Part shown: piece after piece, positions 24,144 to 33,502 of the stretch
Position numbering within the stretch: the first letter of the stretch is position 1
How the letters are laid out: each line of letters begins with the position of its first letter
Assembly: GCA_902792635.1 (NCBI GenBank)
Contig: CADBAG010000031.1
Span: forward strand, 1 to 43,224
DNA length: 43,224 nucleotides
Reading direction: 5' to 3'
DNA from: an uncultured Prevotellaceae bacterium
GTDB taxonomy: Bacteria > Bacteroidota > Bacteroidia > Bacteroidales > Bacteroidaceae
Translations under genes and position numbers: made by a program
The notes under the pieces: generated by a model
Seen by the model: only the letters and a program-made list of their open reading frames with translations
Told to the model about the DNA's origin: nothing
Databases searched by the model: none

Positions 24144-25220
24144 TTACATCAACAAGAGATACACATTATATATAATGTAAGCTAAGAGCAGGAACGCCAC
24201 GATACCGCCCACCCACAGCAGCGTCTTGATAGTGATGCGGTTGGAGCGTGTCTTCTTGTCGTCATCGGAGAGGCGTGGGACGATCTTCTCCTCCACAGCC
24301 TGTCCTTCCTGCTTCGTCTCATCAATGAAGTTGATAGCCTTGACGAGGTTGAGGTCGTTCTCGTTGAGCTGCGTCGAGTATTTAGCGAACTTGACGAGGT
24401 CGGCCGTCTGGAAGAGATCACGGAGCTCGTCGATCATCTTCTGGTCACCCGTGGCCTGCAAACGGCTGATGATCTCATCGGTCGTCATCTCAAGGGCATT
24501 GAAACCGAAGCGCGCCTGGATATACTGACGAAGGGTGTCGGTAAGCTGCGTGTAGTAGGTCTTCTGATCCTCGCTCACCTGCAGATGTTCCTTCTTGATA
24601 TTCTCAATCTCATTCAGTGCACGCTGGTGTGGCGGCACATGGCGCACGATACGCACCTTCGTGATGATAGGCTTATTCTCCTTCAACCGCACGAAGAGAT
24701 AGCAACCTCCAACGAAGAGAAGGAGCACAACGACGGAGAGCCAGAAATAAGGCCTCCACTCCGACCACTCAAAGGGATTGTCCTGTACATCTTTCGGGGG
24801 GAAGAACTGATTGGGATGAAGCGTGTCGACATCTACGGTGATGACCTTCAAAGCGCAGGTTGCTCCTTGATAAGGCTTGCCGTTGACTTTCACTTTAAGT
24901 GCCGGGATGGCATAGACATGCTCATAGAAAGACGTGATCGTATAAGCTTTCTCTACCTTCATCTCGCTACCGGAACTCAGCGTATCGGGAGCCAACGACT
25001 CCACGATCTCCACCCCAGGCACCACATACTGACGCTCTTTGAGCTTCGGCCACTGCAACTTAGCCCCTTCGGGGAAAGTCACGGTCAACCGCAGCTTCGT
25101 CTGCTCGCCAATCAGCATGGCGACAGAGTCCACTGTCTGCTCCACCGTCACCTGAGCCTTGAGCCCGAGCGAAAGCAGCATCAAGCAAACCGTCAATATA
25201 TATCTCGCATATATCTTCAT
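24144..25220 (-). CDS. BatD-like membrane protein preceding BatA
   Basis: A 358-residue exported protein: signal peptide (about 1-22, ending GLKAQ), an Ig-like beta domain (about 23-135, with QTKLRLTVTFPEGAKLQWP), a transmembrane helix (about 158-178, FWLSVVVLLLFVGGCYLF), a cytoplasmic-looking helical segment (about 180-300) and a second C-terminal helix (about 337-358). The N-terminal part resembles a short BatD. A gene of this kind usually sits between DUF58 and batA in Bacteroidetes aerotolerance clusters, but no function is established to my knowledge. A 63-bp heptamer array separates it from the DUF58 gene. Confidence 0.82.
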   Translation of the reverse strand: MKIYARYILTVCLMLLSLGLKAQVTVEQTVDSVAMLIGEQTKLRLTVTFPEGAKLQWPKLKERQYVVPGVEIVESLAPDTLSSGSEMKVEKAYTITSFYEHVYAIPALKVKVNGKPYQGATCALKVITVDVDTLHPNQFFPPKDVQDNPFEWSEWRPYFWLSVVVLLLFVGGCYLFVRLKENKPIITKVRIVRHVPPHQRALNEIENIKKEHLQVSEDQKTYYTQLTDTLRQYIQARFGFNALEMTTDEIISRLQATGDQKMIDELRDLFQTADLVKFAKYSTQLNENDLNLVKAINFIDETKQEGQAVEEKIVPRLSDDDKKTRSNRITIKTLLWVGGIVAFLLLAYIIYNVYLLLM

Positions 25221-25267
25221 TGTTATTATCTTTCTTCAGTTCATTAACAGAAGGCGACGTTCCACCT

Positions 25268-25330
25268 TAACTCCTAACTCCTATCTCCTAACTCCTAACT
25301 CCTAACTCCTAACTCCTATCTCCTAACTAT
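25268..25330. repeat. Heptamer tandem array (TAACTCC, nine units)
   Basis: Nine consecutive 7-bp units: TAACTCC six times, TATCTCC twice (third and eighth units) and TAACTAT at the end. The array lies between the DUF58 gene stop and the next gene's start inside the moxR-bat run, so it would be transcribed within the polycistronic mRNA. Confidence 0.9.
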
Positions 25331-25336
25331 TAGGGA

Positions 25337-26206
25337 TTACTCTCTCTTCTTGAAGAGGAGCATTAGTGACTTGGCGAAGTCTTCATTCGTAGCTATCGAC
25401 ACCCAGTCGACCTTGCTCTTGGCAAAGGTCACACGCAGATGTTGCTCGCGCTCCATCCAGTAAGCGGTATGTGCCCGGCGCAGCTTCTTATTAGAGGTGT
25501 CGATATACATCTCGTGTCCGGTCTCAGCATCACGCACCTTCAACAGTCCGATATCAGGCAGCGTCTTGGCACGCTGGTCGTAGACTTGGATGGCAACGAC
25601 ATCATGCTTGCGGTTGGCAATCTCCATCTCACGCGTGAAATCCTTGTTGTCGTAGAAGTCACTGATGACAAACGACGTGCAACGGCGTTTCATCACACGC
25701 GTCAGATAAGCGGTAGCCGCAGCGATGTCTGTCTTATGGCTCACAGGATGGAAGTCGAGCATCTCCCGGATGATATACAGGATATGCTTGCGGCCTTTCT
25801 TGGGTGGGATGTACTTCTCTATCCGGTCGGAAAAGAAGATGACGCCGATCTTATCGTTGTTCTGGATAGCAGAGAAAGCGAGCGTAGCGGCGATCTCTGT
25901 AGCCATGTCGCGCTTTGTCTGACTCACCGTACCGAAATCGAGAGAGCCAGAGACGTCAATGAGGAGCATAACCGTCAGTTCACGCTCCTCCTCAAAGACC
26001 TTCACATACGGCCGGTGCAGCCTTGCGGTCACATTCCAGTCGATGTCGCGGACGTCATCGCCAAACTGATACTCCCTCACCTCGGCAAACTCCATGCCTC
26101 TGCCCTTGAAAGCAGAGTGGTATTGTCCGGCGAAGATATTCTGGCTCAGACCACGGGTCTTGATCTCTATCTTCCTTACTTTCCTAAGAATATCAGAAGT
26201 ATCCAT
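25337..26206 (-). CDS. DUF58 (VWA-like) protein of the aerotolerance operon
   Basis: A 289-residue cytoplasmic protein. The DUF58 signature is clear: GRGMEFAEVREYQFGDDVRD (36-55) with IDWNVTARLHRPYVKVFEEE, then a VWA-like domain with a MIDAS-type motif DVSGS at 84-88. It is always found beside MoxR ATPases, with which it is thought to cooperate. Its start codon overlaps the moxR stop by one base, so translation is coupled. It lacks membrane helices, unlike BatA and BatB. Confidence 0.92.
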   Translation of the reverse strand: MDTSDILRKVRKIEIKTRGLSQNIFAGQYHSAFKGRGMEFAEVREYQFGDDVRDIDWNVTARLHRPYVKVFEEERELTVMLLIDVSGSLDFGTVSQTKRDMATEIAATLAFSAIQNNDKIGVIFFSDRIEKYIPPKKGRKHILYIIREMLDFHPVSHKTDIAAATAYLTRVMKRRCTSFVISDFYDNKDFTREMEIANRKHDVVAIQVYDQRAKTLPDIGLLKVRDAETGHEMYIDTSNKKLRRAHTAYWMEREQHLRVTFAKSKVDWVSIATNEDFAKSLMLLFKKRE

Positions 26207-27201
26207 TAAGGCACCTCCACCTTGTTGATGATTTGACTTACGATTTCCTCACTCGTGACGTTGGCGGCCTCAGCCTCATAAGAGAGACCGATACGATGGC
26301 GCATCACGTCGTGAGCCACGGCTCTCACATCCTCAGGCACCACATAGCCACGATGCTTGATAAAAGCATAGGCGCGGGCTGCCTTGGCGAGGTTGATACT
26401 GGCACGCGGAGAACCACCGAAGGTGATGAGATCCTTCAGCTTCGGGAGTCCATAGCGGTCTGGATAACGCGAAGCGAAGACGATGTCAGCGATATACTGC
26501 TCAATCTTCTCATCGATGTAAACCTGGCCTACGACCTCGCGGGCTTTCAGGATATCCTCAGCGCTGCACACCGGCTTCACCTCGGGGAATGACTTTTGAA
26601 TGTTCTCACGGATGATCTGCTTCTCCTCCTCGATGGTAGGATAGCCTATGACCACTTTCAACATGAAACGGTCGACCTGAGCCTCAGGCAATTGATAGGT
26701 TCCTTCCTGCTCGATAGGGTTCTGCGTGGCGAGCACGAGAAACGGCTTCGGGAGGTCGAAGGTCTGGTCACCAATCGTCACCTGATGCTCCTGCATGGCC
26801 TCGAGCAATGCGCTCTGTACCTTGGCGGGAGCACGGTTGATCTCATCGGCCAAGACGAAGTTGGCAAACACGGGGCCTTTCTTCACATGGAAGCTCTCGT
26901 CTTTCTGCGAATAGACCATGGTACCGATCACATCGGCCGGGAGAAGGTCGGGAGTGAACTGAATGCGGGAGAAGTCGGCATCAACGAGCTTTGACAGCGT
27001 CTTGATAGCCAACGTCTTAGCCAGTCCAGGCACACCTTCGAGAAGGATATGACCGTCACTGAGAAGGGAGATGAGCAAAGAGTCGATGAGATGAGACTGA
27101 CCGATAATGACACGGCTCATGCCCATCGTCAAGTCGTTGACGAAACCACTCTGTTGCTCTATTAGGATGTTCAGTTCACGAATATCTACTGATTCTGCCA
27201 T
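26206..27201 (-). CDS. MoxR-family AAA+ ATPase
   Basis: A 331-residue AAA+ ATPase of the MoxR family, which act as chaperones or maturation factors for VWA-protein complexes. Walker A is GVPGLAKT (56-63), Walker B ends LADE (117-120), sensor 1 is LATQNPIEQEG and the arginine-containing C-terminal lid includes GGSPRASINLAKAARAYA. The ATG at 27201 is chosen because it gives the family-typical N-terminus and a 46-bp distance to the -7 box; an in-frame ATG at 27267 lies upstream of that box. It is the first gene of the aerotolerance run. Confidence 0.93.
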   Translation of the reverse strand: MAESVDIRELNILIEQQSGFVNDLTMGMSRVIIGQSHLIDSLLISLLSDGHILLEGVPGLAKTLAIKTLSKLVDADFSRIQFTPDLLPADVIGTMVYSQKDESFHVKKGPVFANFVLADEINRAPAKVQSALLEAMQEHQVTIGDQTFDLPKPFLVLATQNPIEQEGTYQLPEAQVDRFMLKVVIGYPTIEEEKQIIRENIQKSFPEVKPVCSAEDILKAREVVGQVYIDEKIEQYIADIVFASRYPDRYGLPKLKDLITFGGSPRASINLAKAARAYAFIKHRGYVVPEDVRAVAHDVMRHRIGLSYEAEAANVTSEEIVSQIINKVEVP

Positions 27202-27247
27202 AATTGAGAAATTTGGATTCTTTTCTGCGTTCTTTTTTTTCAACACG

Positions 27248-27255
27248 CAAAAGTA
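27248..27255 (-). promoter_or_regulatory. -7 promoter element of the moxR-bat operon
   Basis: TACTTTTG on the minus strand matches TAnnTTTG, about 47 bp before the ATG at 27201. A -33 TTTG is not evident. Confidence 0.5.
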
Positions 27256-27367
27256 CAAATTTCTCACCGAGGAGCATAATGGAACGGCCTAAATTATATT
27301 AAAAAGGATATTAAGACGTTTATTTTAAGAAAGTTTTGAGATAGGTCCAAGGATATTAATTGCCGTA

Positions 27368-27390
27368 GGGGCGGCCCTTGTGGCCGCCCT
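27368..27390 (-). terminator. G/C-rich hairpin downstream of the alkylation-repair-like gene
   Basis: GGGCGGCC (27369-27376) pairs with GGCCGCCC (27382-27389) around a 5-nt loop, 12 bp past the gene end. There is no clear T-run on the minus strand, so this is a probable rather than proven terminator. Confidence 0.5.
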
Positions 27391-27401
27391 ATTGTGTGAT
27401 T

Positions 27402-28025
27402 TCAGAGTAAATCAATGCCTTCCCGCTTCAGTGCTGACTTCGCCACACGCTCGTAGACGAGGCCTAAGTCGGCAAAGCGGGTGATGGCATTCATAGCGGC
27501 ATGACGCACGCCGGCAGAAGGCGACTTCAGCGCTGTCACCGCCTGGTCGATAAACTCATTGATGCCGCGCTCGTTAGGCTCCTGGCCTTTCATGAAGAGG
27601 CGCCCGAGGATATCGTAGGCACAGATCTCGCGCTCGGCGTTGTCGGAAGCCATCCAACGATAGGCTATCTTTGCAGCATAACCGACGTGCTGATAAAGGT
27701 TGAACGCCTGCATCTCAGCCATCTCCTGCGAGTGAGTCTGATCCATCCATATCTCTGCAACCTCCTCCGGCATCTTCTCGGGAGGCATGAGAAGCGTGGC
27801 GAGGATCTTGCACTCGCGGATATCTTCTTTCCACAGTGCGATGGCGAAATCGTAGTCATGAGGAAGGTCCGCAGCCATCTGCTTGAGCTGAATGAAGGGC
27901 ACGCCCCAGTTGAGACGATAGTCGAGACCTTTCTCGCGCATCGACTGCGAGGCGGGACCGTTCATCACAAGGCGGAAGCTGCGCTTCAGCTCTTTTATCT
28001 TGTCTTGTATTTCTTGTTGGGTCAT
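27402..28025 (-). CDS. DNA-alkylation-repair-like HEAT-repeat protein
   Basis: A 207-residue soluble, all-helical protein resembling the AlkC/AlkD-type DNA alkylation repair superfamily (PF08713-like), which remove alkylated bases with a HEAT-repeat scaffold. Supporting stretches are GLDYRLNWGVPFIQLKQMA, LWKEDIRECKILATLLMPP and the helix-repeat pattern KSPSAGVRHAAMNAITRFAD. AlkD is about 230 residues, close to this length. The active-site Asp/Trp of AlkD cannot be assigned with confidence, so enzymatic activity is uncertain. It is flanked by two G/C-rich hairpins and so appears to be its own transcription unit. Confidence 0.65.
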   Translation of the reverse strand: MTQQEIQDKIKELKRSFRLVMNGPASQSMREKGLDYRLNWGVPFIQLKQMAADLPHDYDFAIALWKEDIRECKILATLLMPPEKMPEEVAEIWMDQTHSQEMAEMQAFNLYQHVGYAAKIAYRWMASDNAEREICAYDILGRLFMKGQEPNERGINEFIDQAVTALKSPSAGVRHAAMNAITRFADLGLVYERVAKSALKREGIDLL

Positions 28026-28040
28026 GGTGTTATTGATTAT

Positions 28041-28060
28041 CCCCGCCGTAAACGGCGGGG
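28041..28060 (-). terminator. G/C-rich hairpin between M49 peptidase gene and the next gene
   Basis: CCCCGCCG (28041-28048) and CGGCGGGG (28053-28060) form a perfect 8-bp stem with TAAA loop, about 35 bp past the peptidase stop and 16 bp before the next ATG. On the minus strand it is followed by ATAATCAATAA, weakly terminator-like. Confidence 0.5.
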
Positions 28061-28094
28061 CACAGAACTACAGGAAACTGCTAATGGTTGAACT

Positions 28095-30062
28095 CTACAG
28101 CAGGCCGTACTCCTGGGAGTAGCGGAGCATCTGATGGGCATAGCTCTCGGTGTAGTCGAGCTTCACGTCAACAATGTTACCGTCTGCATCGAGCACGGGT
28201 TTCATCCATGGGTTGATGAAGCCTTTGTACGGAGCGATGTTGAGCTTCTCATAGCGAGAGAGTACCTCATGGTGTAACTTGGCGTCAATCTTCACGCCGT
28301 AGGTCTCAACCATGGCTTTGGCTCCCTCATAGTCGCCTTCGCTCTTGATACGCTGGATCTCTGCAAGCAGTCGGCCAAAGAGCGTACGCAGACGCGGATA
28401 GTCGTTGACCTTGACATAGGTCTTGCCATCGACAGATTCTAACTCCACGCAGCCATCGGCATGAGCGAGACACCAACGGGCGATGATAGCCCGATTACGC
28501 ATGTGAGCCTCCTCGATCTGGTTGCCCGGCTTAATGCGCACGAGCTGCGTGAGCAAGCCGTTCATCATATAGTGATAATACTGACTCTTGTAAGCCTCTG
28601 CATCAGGCACAAGACCGAGCTCTATAAGCTTTGGATCAGCAAGATAGTACAGTCCGAAGAGGTCGGCACGCGCCTCCTCAATGGTACTGCCGTATGCTTT
28701 CAAGGCATCGGGAGAGACACCGGGTAGCAGCTGACCGCTGCCGTGACCCAAGCATTCATGAAGGTCTGTATGAAGGTCATCACAGAGGTCGCCGTACTTC
28801 TCTATCAAAGCACGCGTGGGCTCATCGATGACAAACTCCTCATTGAAGCCATTGCCCCGTGCAGCTTTGTTATAAGCATCGGTGAGGTTGCCGATGGTCA
28901 CACTCTTCGAGCCATAGCGTGCCCGGATCCAGTCGGCGTTGGGCAGGTTGATGCCGATAGCCGTGGAAGGATACTCCTCGCCGCCGAGCATCGCAGCCTG
29001 AACAACATGTGCAGAGACACCCTTGACCTTCGGCTTGCGGAAACGCGGGTCTACCGGTGAGTGATCTTCAAACCACTGTGCGTTCTCGGCGATGGTCCGC
29101 GTACGCTGCGTGGCTTTCTCATCTCTCAGTTCCACGATACCTTCCCACGTACCTTTCAAGCCCAAGGAATCACCATAGACCTCAATGAAGCCATTGATGA
29201 AGTCGACTTCTCCTTGCTGTTCCTTCAGCCATTCGATACTGAATTCGTCGAAGACATGGAGGTCGCCCGTGGTATAATATTTTATGAGCAGGTCGATGAG
29301 CTTCTTCTGCAAATCATTCTCTGCTACACCTTTAGCTTTCTCGAGCCAATATACAATTTTCTGCAGCGCAGGGCCATAGAGACCGTTTGTTGTGTATTTC
29401 TCTTCTTCGATCTTTCCATCGTGTTTCACGAGCTTGGAGTTCAGTCCCCACGACGGTTGACAGTCGCCAGCCTCGGGGTCACGCATCGAAGCGTAGAAGT
29501 CCTCTGCCTCCTTTTGCGTCAGGCCCTCATAGAAGTTGCACGCAGATGTGCGCACGAGATCCTCGCCTTCCGCCTGATTCACACGCTTCGGGAGCACTGT
29601 CGGATCGAAGATAACGGGACAGATAGCATCAAGCAAAGCATCCACATCCCGGTATCCACTATCTATGATCAAGGACAACTTCTCTGCACCTAATTCCTTC
29701 ACTGCCTGACGGAACCACGTCTCAGAGAACCCGGGGACGAACTTCTCGCACCCGTAATGATGATAAATACCATTGGAGAACCACACACGCTTGAGATAGA
29801 CTTCCATCTGGCGGAAGTCATCCGATGTCTTGTCTTTATAACCTTGCCATACAGCTTCAAGCGTTTTCCTTATTGCAAGGTTATACTTACCATACTGGTC
29901 TGTGGTGATATCGCGGCCGGCTAATGTAGCCTTGGCCAAATAAAAAATATAAGCCTTTCGCCGAGTATCCAGTGCTTCGAAACCGTCGATACGGTATCTG
30001 AGCATCTGAAGATCGGCGAAACGCTCATCAGAATAATTAAAGTTATTTGAATTGGAAATCAT
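28095..30062 (-). CDS. Peptidase M49 (dipeptidyl-peptidase III family)
   Basis: A 655-residue zinc metallopeptidase of family M49, which releases dipeptides from the N-termini of short peptides. The zinc motif HECLGH is at 435-440 (family HEXXGH) and the second motif EEARAD at 462-467 supplies the third ligand. The substrate cleft region GINLPNADWIR precedes it at about 371-381. There is no signal peptide, so the enzyme should be cytoplasmic. Length is close to Bacteroides homologues. The gene follows the small AraC-type regulator by 19 bp in the same direction. Confidence 0.93.
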   Translation of the reverse strand: MISNSNNFNYSDERFADLQMLRYRIDGFEALDTRRKAYIFYLAKATLAGRDITTDQYGKYNLAIRKTLEAVWQGYKDKTSDDFRQMEVYLKRVWFSNGIYHHYGCEKFVPGFSETWFRQAVKELGAEKLSLIIDSGYRDVDALLDAICPVIFDPTVLPKRVNQAEGEDLVRTSACNFYEGLTQKEAEDFYASMRDPEAGDCQPSWGLNSKLVKHDGKIEEEKYTTNGLYGPALQKIVYWLEKAKGVAENDLQKKLIDLLIKYYTTGDLHVFDEFSIEWLKEQQGEVDFINGFIEVYGDSLGLKGTWEGIVELRDEKATQRTRTIAENAQWFEDHSPVDPRFRKPKVKGVSAHVVQAAMLGGEEYPSTAIGINLPNADWIRARYGSKSVTIGNLTDAYNKAARGNGFNEEFVIDEPTRALIEKYGDLCDDLHTDLHECLGHGSGQLLPGVSPDALKAYGSTIEEARADLFGLYYLADPKLIELGLVPDAEAYKSQYYHYMMNGLLTQLVRIKPGNQIEEAHMRNRAIIARWCLAHADGCVELESVDGKTYVKVNDYPRLRTLFGRLLAEIQRIKSEGDYEGAKAMVETYGVKIDAKLHHEVLSRYEKLNIAPYKGFINPWMKPVLDADGNIVDVKLDYTESYAHQMLRYSQEYGLL

Positions 30063-30081
30063 CTTATCAATTAGCCTATCC

Positions 30082-30576
30082 TCAGGCCTGCTCCGTCTTT
30101 ACCTTGTTCTTCGAGCCCGGCTTCCGTCCTCTTTTCTTAGGCTTGTCGTCTCTCTGAGGAAGAGCCAGCAAGCGCCTCAGCTTATATTCGCGCGGCGTGA
30201 TGCCATTGATCTTATAGAAGGAGGCATAGAACGACTGGCGGTTGGAGAAGCCGACCATGTCAGAGATCTCCTCCATATTCAGATCCTGATATCTCTTGTC
30301 AACAAGCATAGACATGGCCTCCTGAATGCGGAACTTGTTGACATAAGAGGTATAGTTCATGTGGAACCTCACGTTAACCACAGCGGAGATGTAACGCGTG
30401 TTCGTATTCAGATCTTCGGCAAGTTGCTTCGCAGAATAATCCTTGTCTCTGTACTTCTTCTGAATGATAATGATATCATTGATTTTACGCTCAAGCTCAT
30501 CCATGAGTTTGGGATTAACCAATGTGCGATAAGCTGCGTCTTTCTCTTTCTTTTCTGTGATGTTGTATTTTCCCAT
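30082..30576 (-). CDS. Short AraC-type regulator with AT-hook-like tail
   Basis: A 164-residue DNA-binding protein whose core (about 45-140) is an AraC-family double helix-turn-helix: AKQLAEDLNTNTRYISAVVN, then MEEISDMVGFSNRQSFYASF and the closing ITPREYKLRR. It has no N-terminal ligand-binding domain; instead a 40-residue basic/helical lead. The C-terminal tail (about 145-160) reads KPKKRGRKPGSKNK, which resembles an AT-hook. It has its own promoter (30624-30654) and is probably co-transcribed with the M49 peptidase gene. Its target genes are unknown. Confidence 0.85.
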   Translation of the reverse strand: MGKYNITEKKEKDAAYRTLVNPKLMDELERKINDIIIIQKKYRDKDYSAKQLAEDLNTNTRYISAVVNVRFHMNYTSYVNKFRIQEAMSMLVDKRYQDLNMEEISDMVGFSNRQSFYASFYKINGITPREYKLRRLLALPQRDDKPKKRGRKPGSKNKVKTEQA

Positions 30577-30623
30577 AGTTGTAGAGGTCTTAAAGCTTCA
30601 CCTTTCGGTTTAAGCGAACACTG

Positions 30624-30654
30624 CAAAAATAGGAAAAAATATTGATAAGTCCAA
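30624..30654 (-). promoter_or_regulatory. Promoter of the AraC-type regulator
   Basis: On the minus strand: TTG (30654-30652), 20-bp spacer, TATTTTTG (30631-30624), about 48 bp before the ATG at 30576. The -33 box is a partial match. Confidence 0.55.
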
Positions 30655-30784
30655 CTTTTCTTGTAATTATTTGTTTACATACACTCACTTTTAACGTTTG
30701 TTTCGAAAAAACCGCGCAAAATCCCCCTTTCAAGGGCATCGGGCAAAGCGAATCAAAGAAAATTTGAAAAAACTTTGGATTTTA

Positions 30785-30816
30785 TTTGGTGGAATCATCA
30801 GAAAGTCGTACCTTTG
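30785..30816 (+). promoter_or_regulatory. Promoter of the tRNA-Lys pair
   Basis: TTTG (30785-30788), 20-bp spacer and TACCTTTG (30809-30816) are a perfect match to the Bacteroidetes consensus. It lies 53 bp before the first tRNA. No frame of any length fits the stretch 30632-30869. Confidence 0.75.
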
Positions 30817-30869
30817 CACCCGCAATTCAGAAATGAGGCCGCAAGGTCTTACGGAAGATTGCACAGAAT

Positions 30870-30942
30870 GCGTCCTTAGCTCAGCTGGTAGAGCAACTGA
30901 CTCTTAATCAGTGGGTCTAGGGTTCGAATCCCTAAGGACGCA
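30870..30942 (+). tRNA. tRNA-Lys (anticodon CUU), copy 1
   Basis: A 73-nt cloverleaf: acceptor GCGTCCT/AGGACGC, D arm GCTC/GAGC, anticodon stem ACTGA/TCAGT around CTCTTAA (anticodon CTT), T arm TAGGG/CCCTA with TTCGAAT, discriminator A. The 3' CCA is not encoded. Confidence 0.97.
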
Positions 30943-30962
30943 CTTCTTTTTAATCAAGGCTT

Positions 30963-31035
30963 GCGTCCTTAGCTCAGCTGGTAGAGCAACTGACTCTTAA
31001 TCAGTGGGTCTAGGGTTCGAATCCCTAAGGACGCA
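30963..31035 (+). tRNA. tRNA-Lys (anticodon CUU), copy 2
   Basis: Identical in all 73 positions to the copy at 30870-30942, from which it is separated by 20 nt. It lies between that copy and a terminator, so both are probably processed from one transcript. Confidence 0.97.
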
Positions 31036-31036
31036 C

Positions 31037-31072
31037 AAAAAGACTGATCTTCACAAGAGGTCAGTCTTTTTT
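31037..31072 (+). terminator. Intrinsic terminator after tRNA-Lys genes
   Basis: AAAAAGACTGATCT pairs with AGGTCAGTCTTTTT (14 bp including one G-T pair) around the loop TCACAAG and runs into T residues, a textbook terminator directly behind the tRNA. Confidence 0.9.
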
Positions 31073-31165
31073 CAGTTAAGGGCAGTCGAAAGACTATACA
31101 TTATAAAGACTATACATTATATTAAAGATCGCAATAATAAAGATTGCAACTAAGGTAGTAACTAA

Positions 31166-32800
<1,635 letters not shown>

Positions 32801-32854
32801 TCTAATGCGTGGCACGATTTTTGTTATCTGAGGAAACAAAAAGGTTATAGCATT

Positions 32855-33484
32855 ATGGCAGAAAAAGAAGAAGAAAAGAAAAACATAAAAGTCGAAGGCC
32901 AGGAACCGGAGGCTACACAGTCGTCTGAGAAGAAGGCTGAAGAAAAGACTGAAGAGAAAGCAGAGGGGAAAACCAACGAGAAGGCTGATGCTGAGAAGGC
33001 TGACGCCAAGGATGCAGAGAAGAAAGAGGAGAAGCAGGAAGATCCGTTGGAGAAAGCCAACAAGGAGATTGCTGATCTGAAAGACAAGTATCTGCGCACG
33101 CTCGCTGAGTTTGACAACTATAAGAAGCGCACGCTGAAAGAGAAGGCTGAGCTCATCCTCAACGGCAGCGAGAAGACGGTGAAAGCTGTGCTCCCCGTGC
33201 TCGACGACTTTGAGCGTGCTCTGAAAGACAAGAGCGAAGATCCGAAGGCCATCAAGGATGGTGTGCAGATGATCTTCAACAAGTTTGTCAAGGCCTTGGA
33301 GAGTCTCGGCGTGAAGAAGATCGACACCGACAATAAGGATTTCGATACCGACTTCCATGAGGCTGTGGCAATGGTCCCCGGCATGGGAGATGAGAAGAAA
33401 GGCAAGGTCATCGACTGTGTTCAGACCGGTTACACGCTCAACGATAAGGTTATCCGCCACGCGAAAGTTGCAGTAGGACAATAA
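32855..33484 (+). CDS. grpE: GrpE nucleotide exchange factor
   Basis: GrpE releases ADP from DnaK. The 209-residue protein has a long charged, low-complexity N-terminus (about 1-68, Lys/Glu/Ala-rich), the coiled-coil helix (about 68-110, DLKDKYLRTLAEFDNYKKRT) and the beta-wing C-terminal domain (AVAMVPGMGDEKKGKVIDCV, then GYTLNDKVIRHAKVAVG). It is 18 bp upstream of dnaJ, the usual pairing; dnaK is not here. The unusually long acidic and basic N-terminal segment is typical of Bacteroidetes GrpE. Confidence 0.95.
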   Translation: MAEKEEEKKNIKVEGQEPEATQSSEKKAEEKTEEKAEGKTNEKADAEKADAKDAEKKEEKQEDPLEKANKEIADLKDKYLRTLAEFDNYKKRTLKEKAELILNGSEKTVKAVLPVLDDFERALKDKSEDPKAIKDGVQMIFNKFVKALESLGVKKIDTDNKDFDTDFHEAVAMVPGMGDEKKGKVIDCVQTGYTLNDKVIRHAKVAVGQ

Positions 33485-33502
33485 AGCGGTAGGACAAGAA
33501 TT

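Noticed and set aside
25268-25330. The possibility that the TAACTCC array is a CRISPR.
   Set aside because: Units are 7 bp with no spacers and there are no cas genes nearby. No CRISPR-like array was seen elsewhere in the window.
27202-27267. A longer start for moxR at 27267.
   Set aside because: The extra residues contain the promoter box TACTTTTG and do not resemble the family N-terminus.
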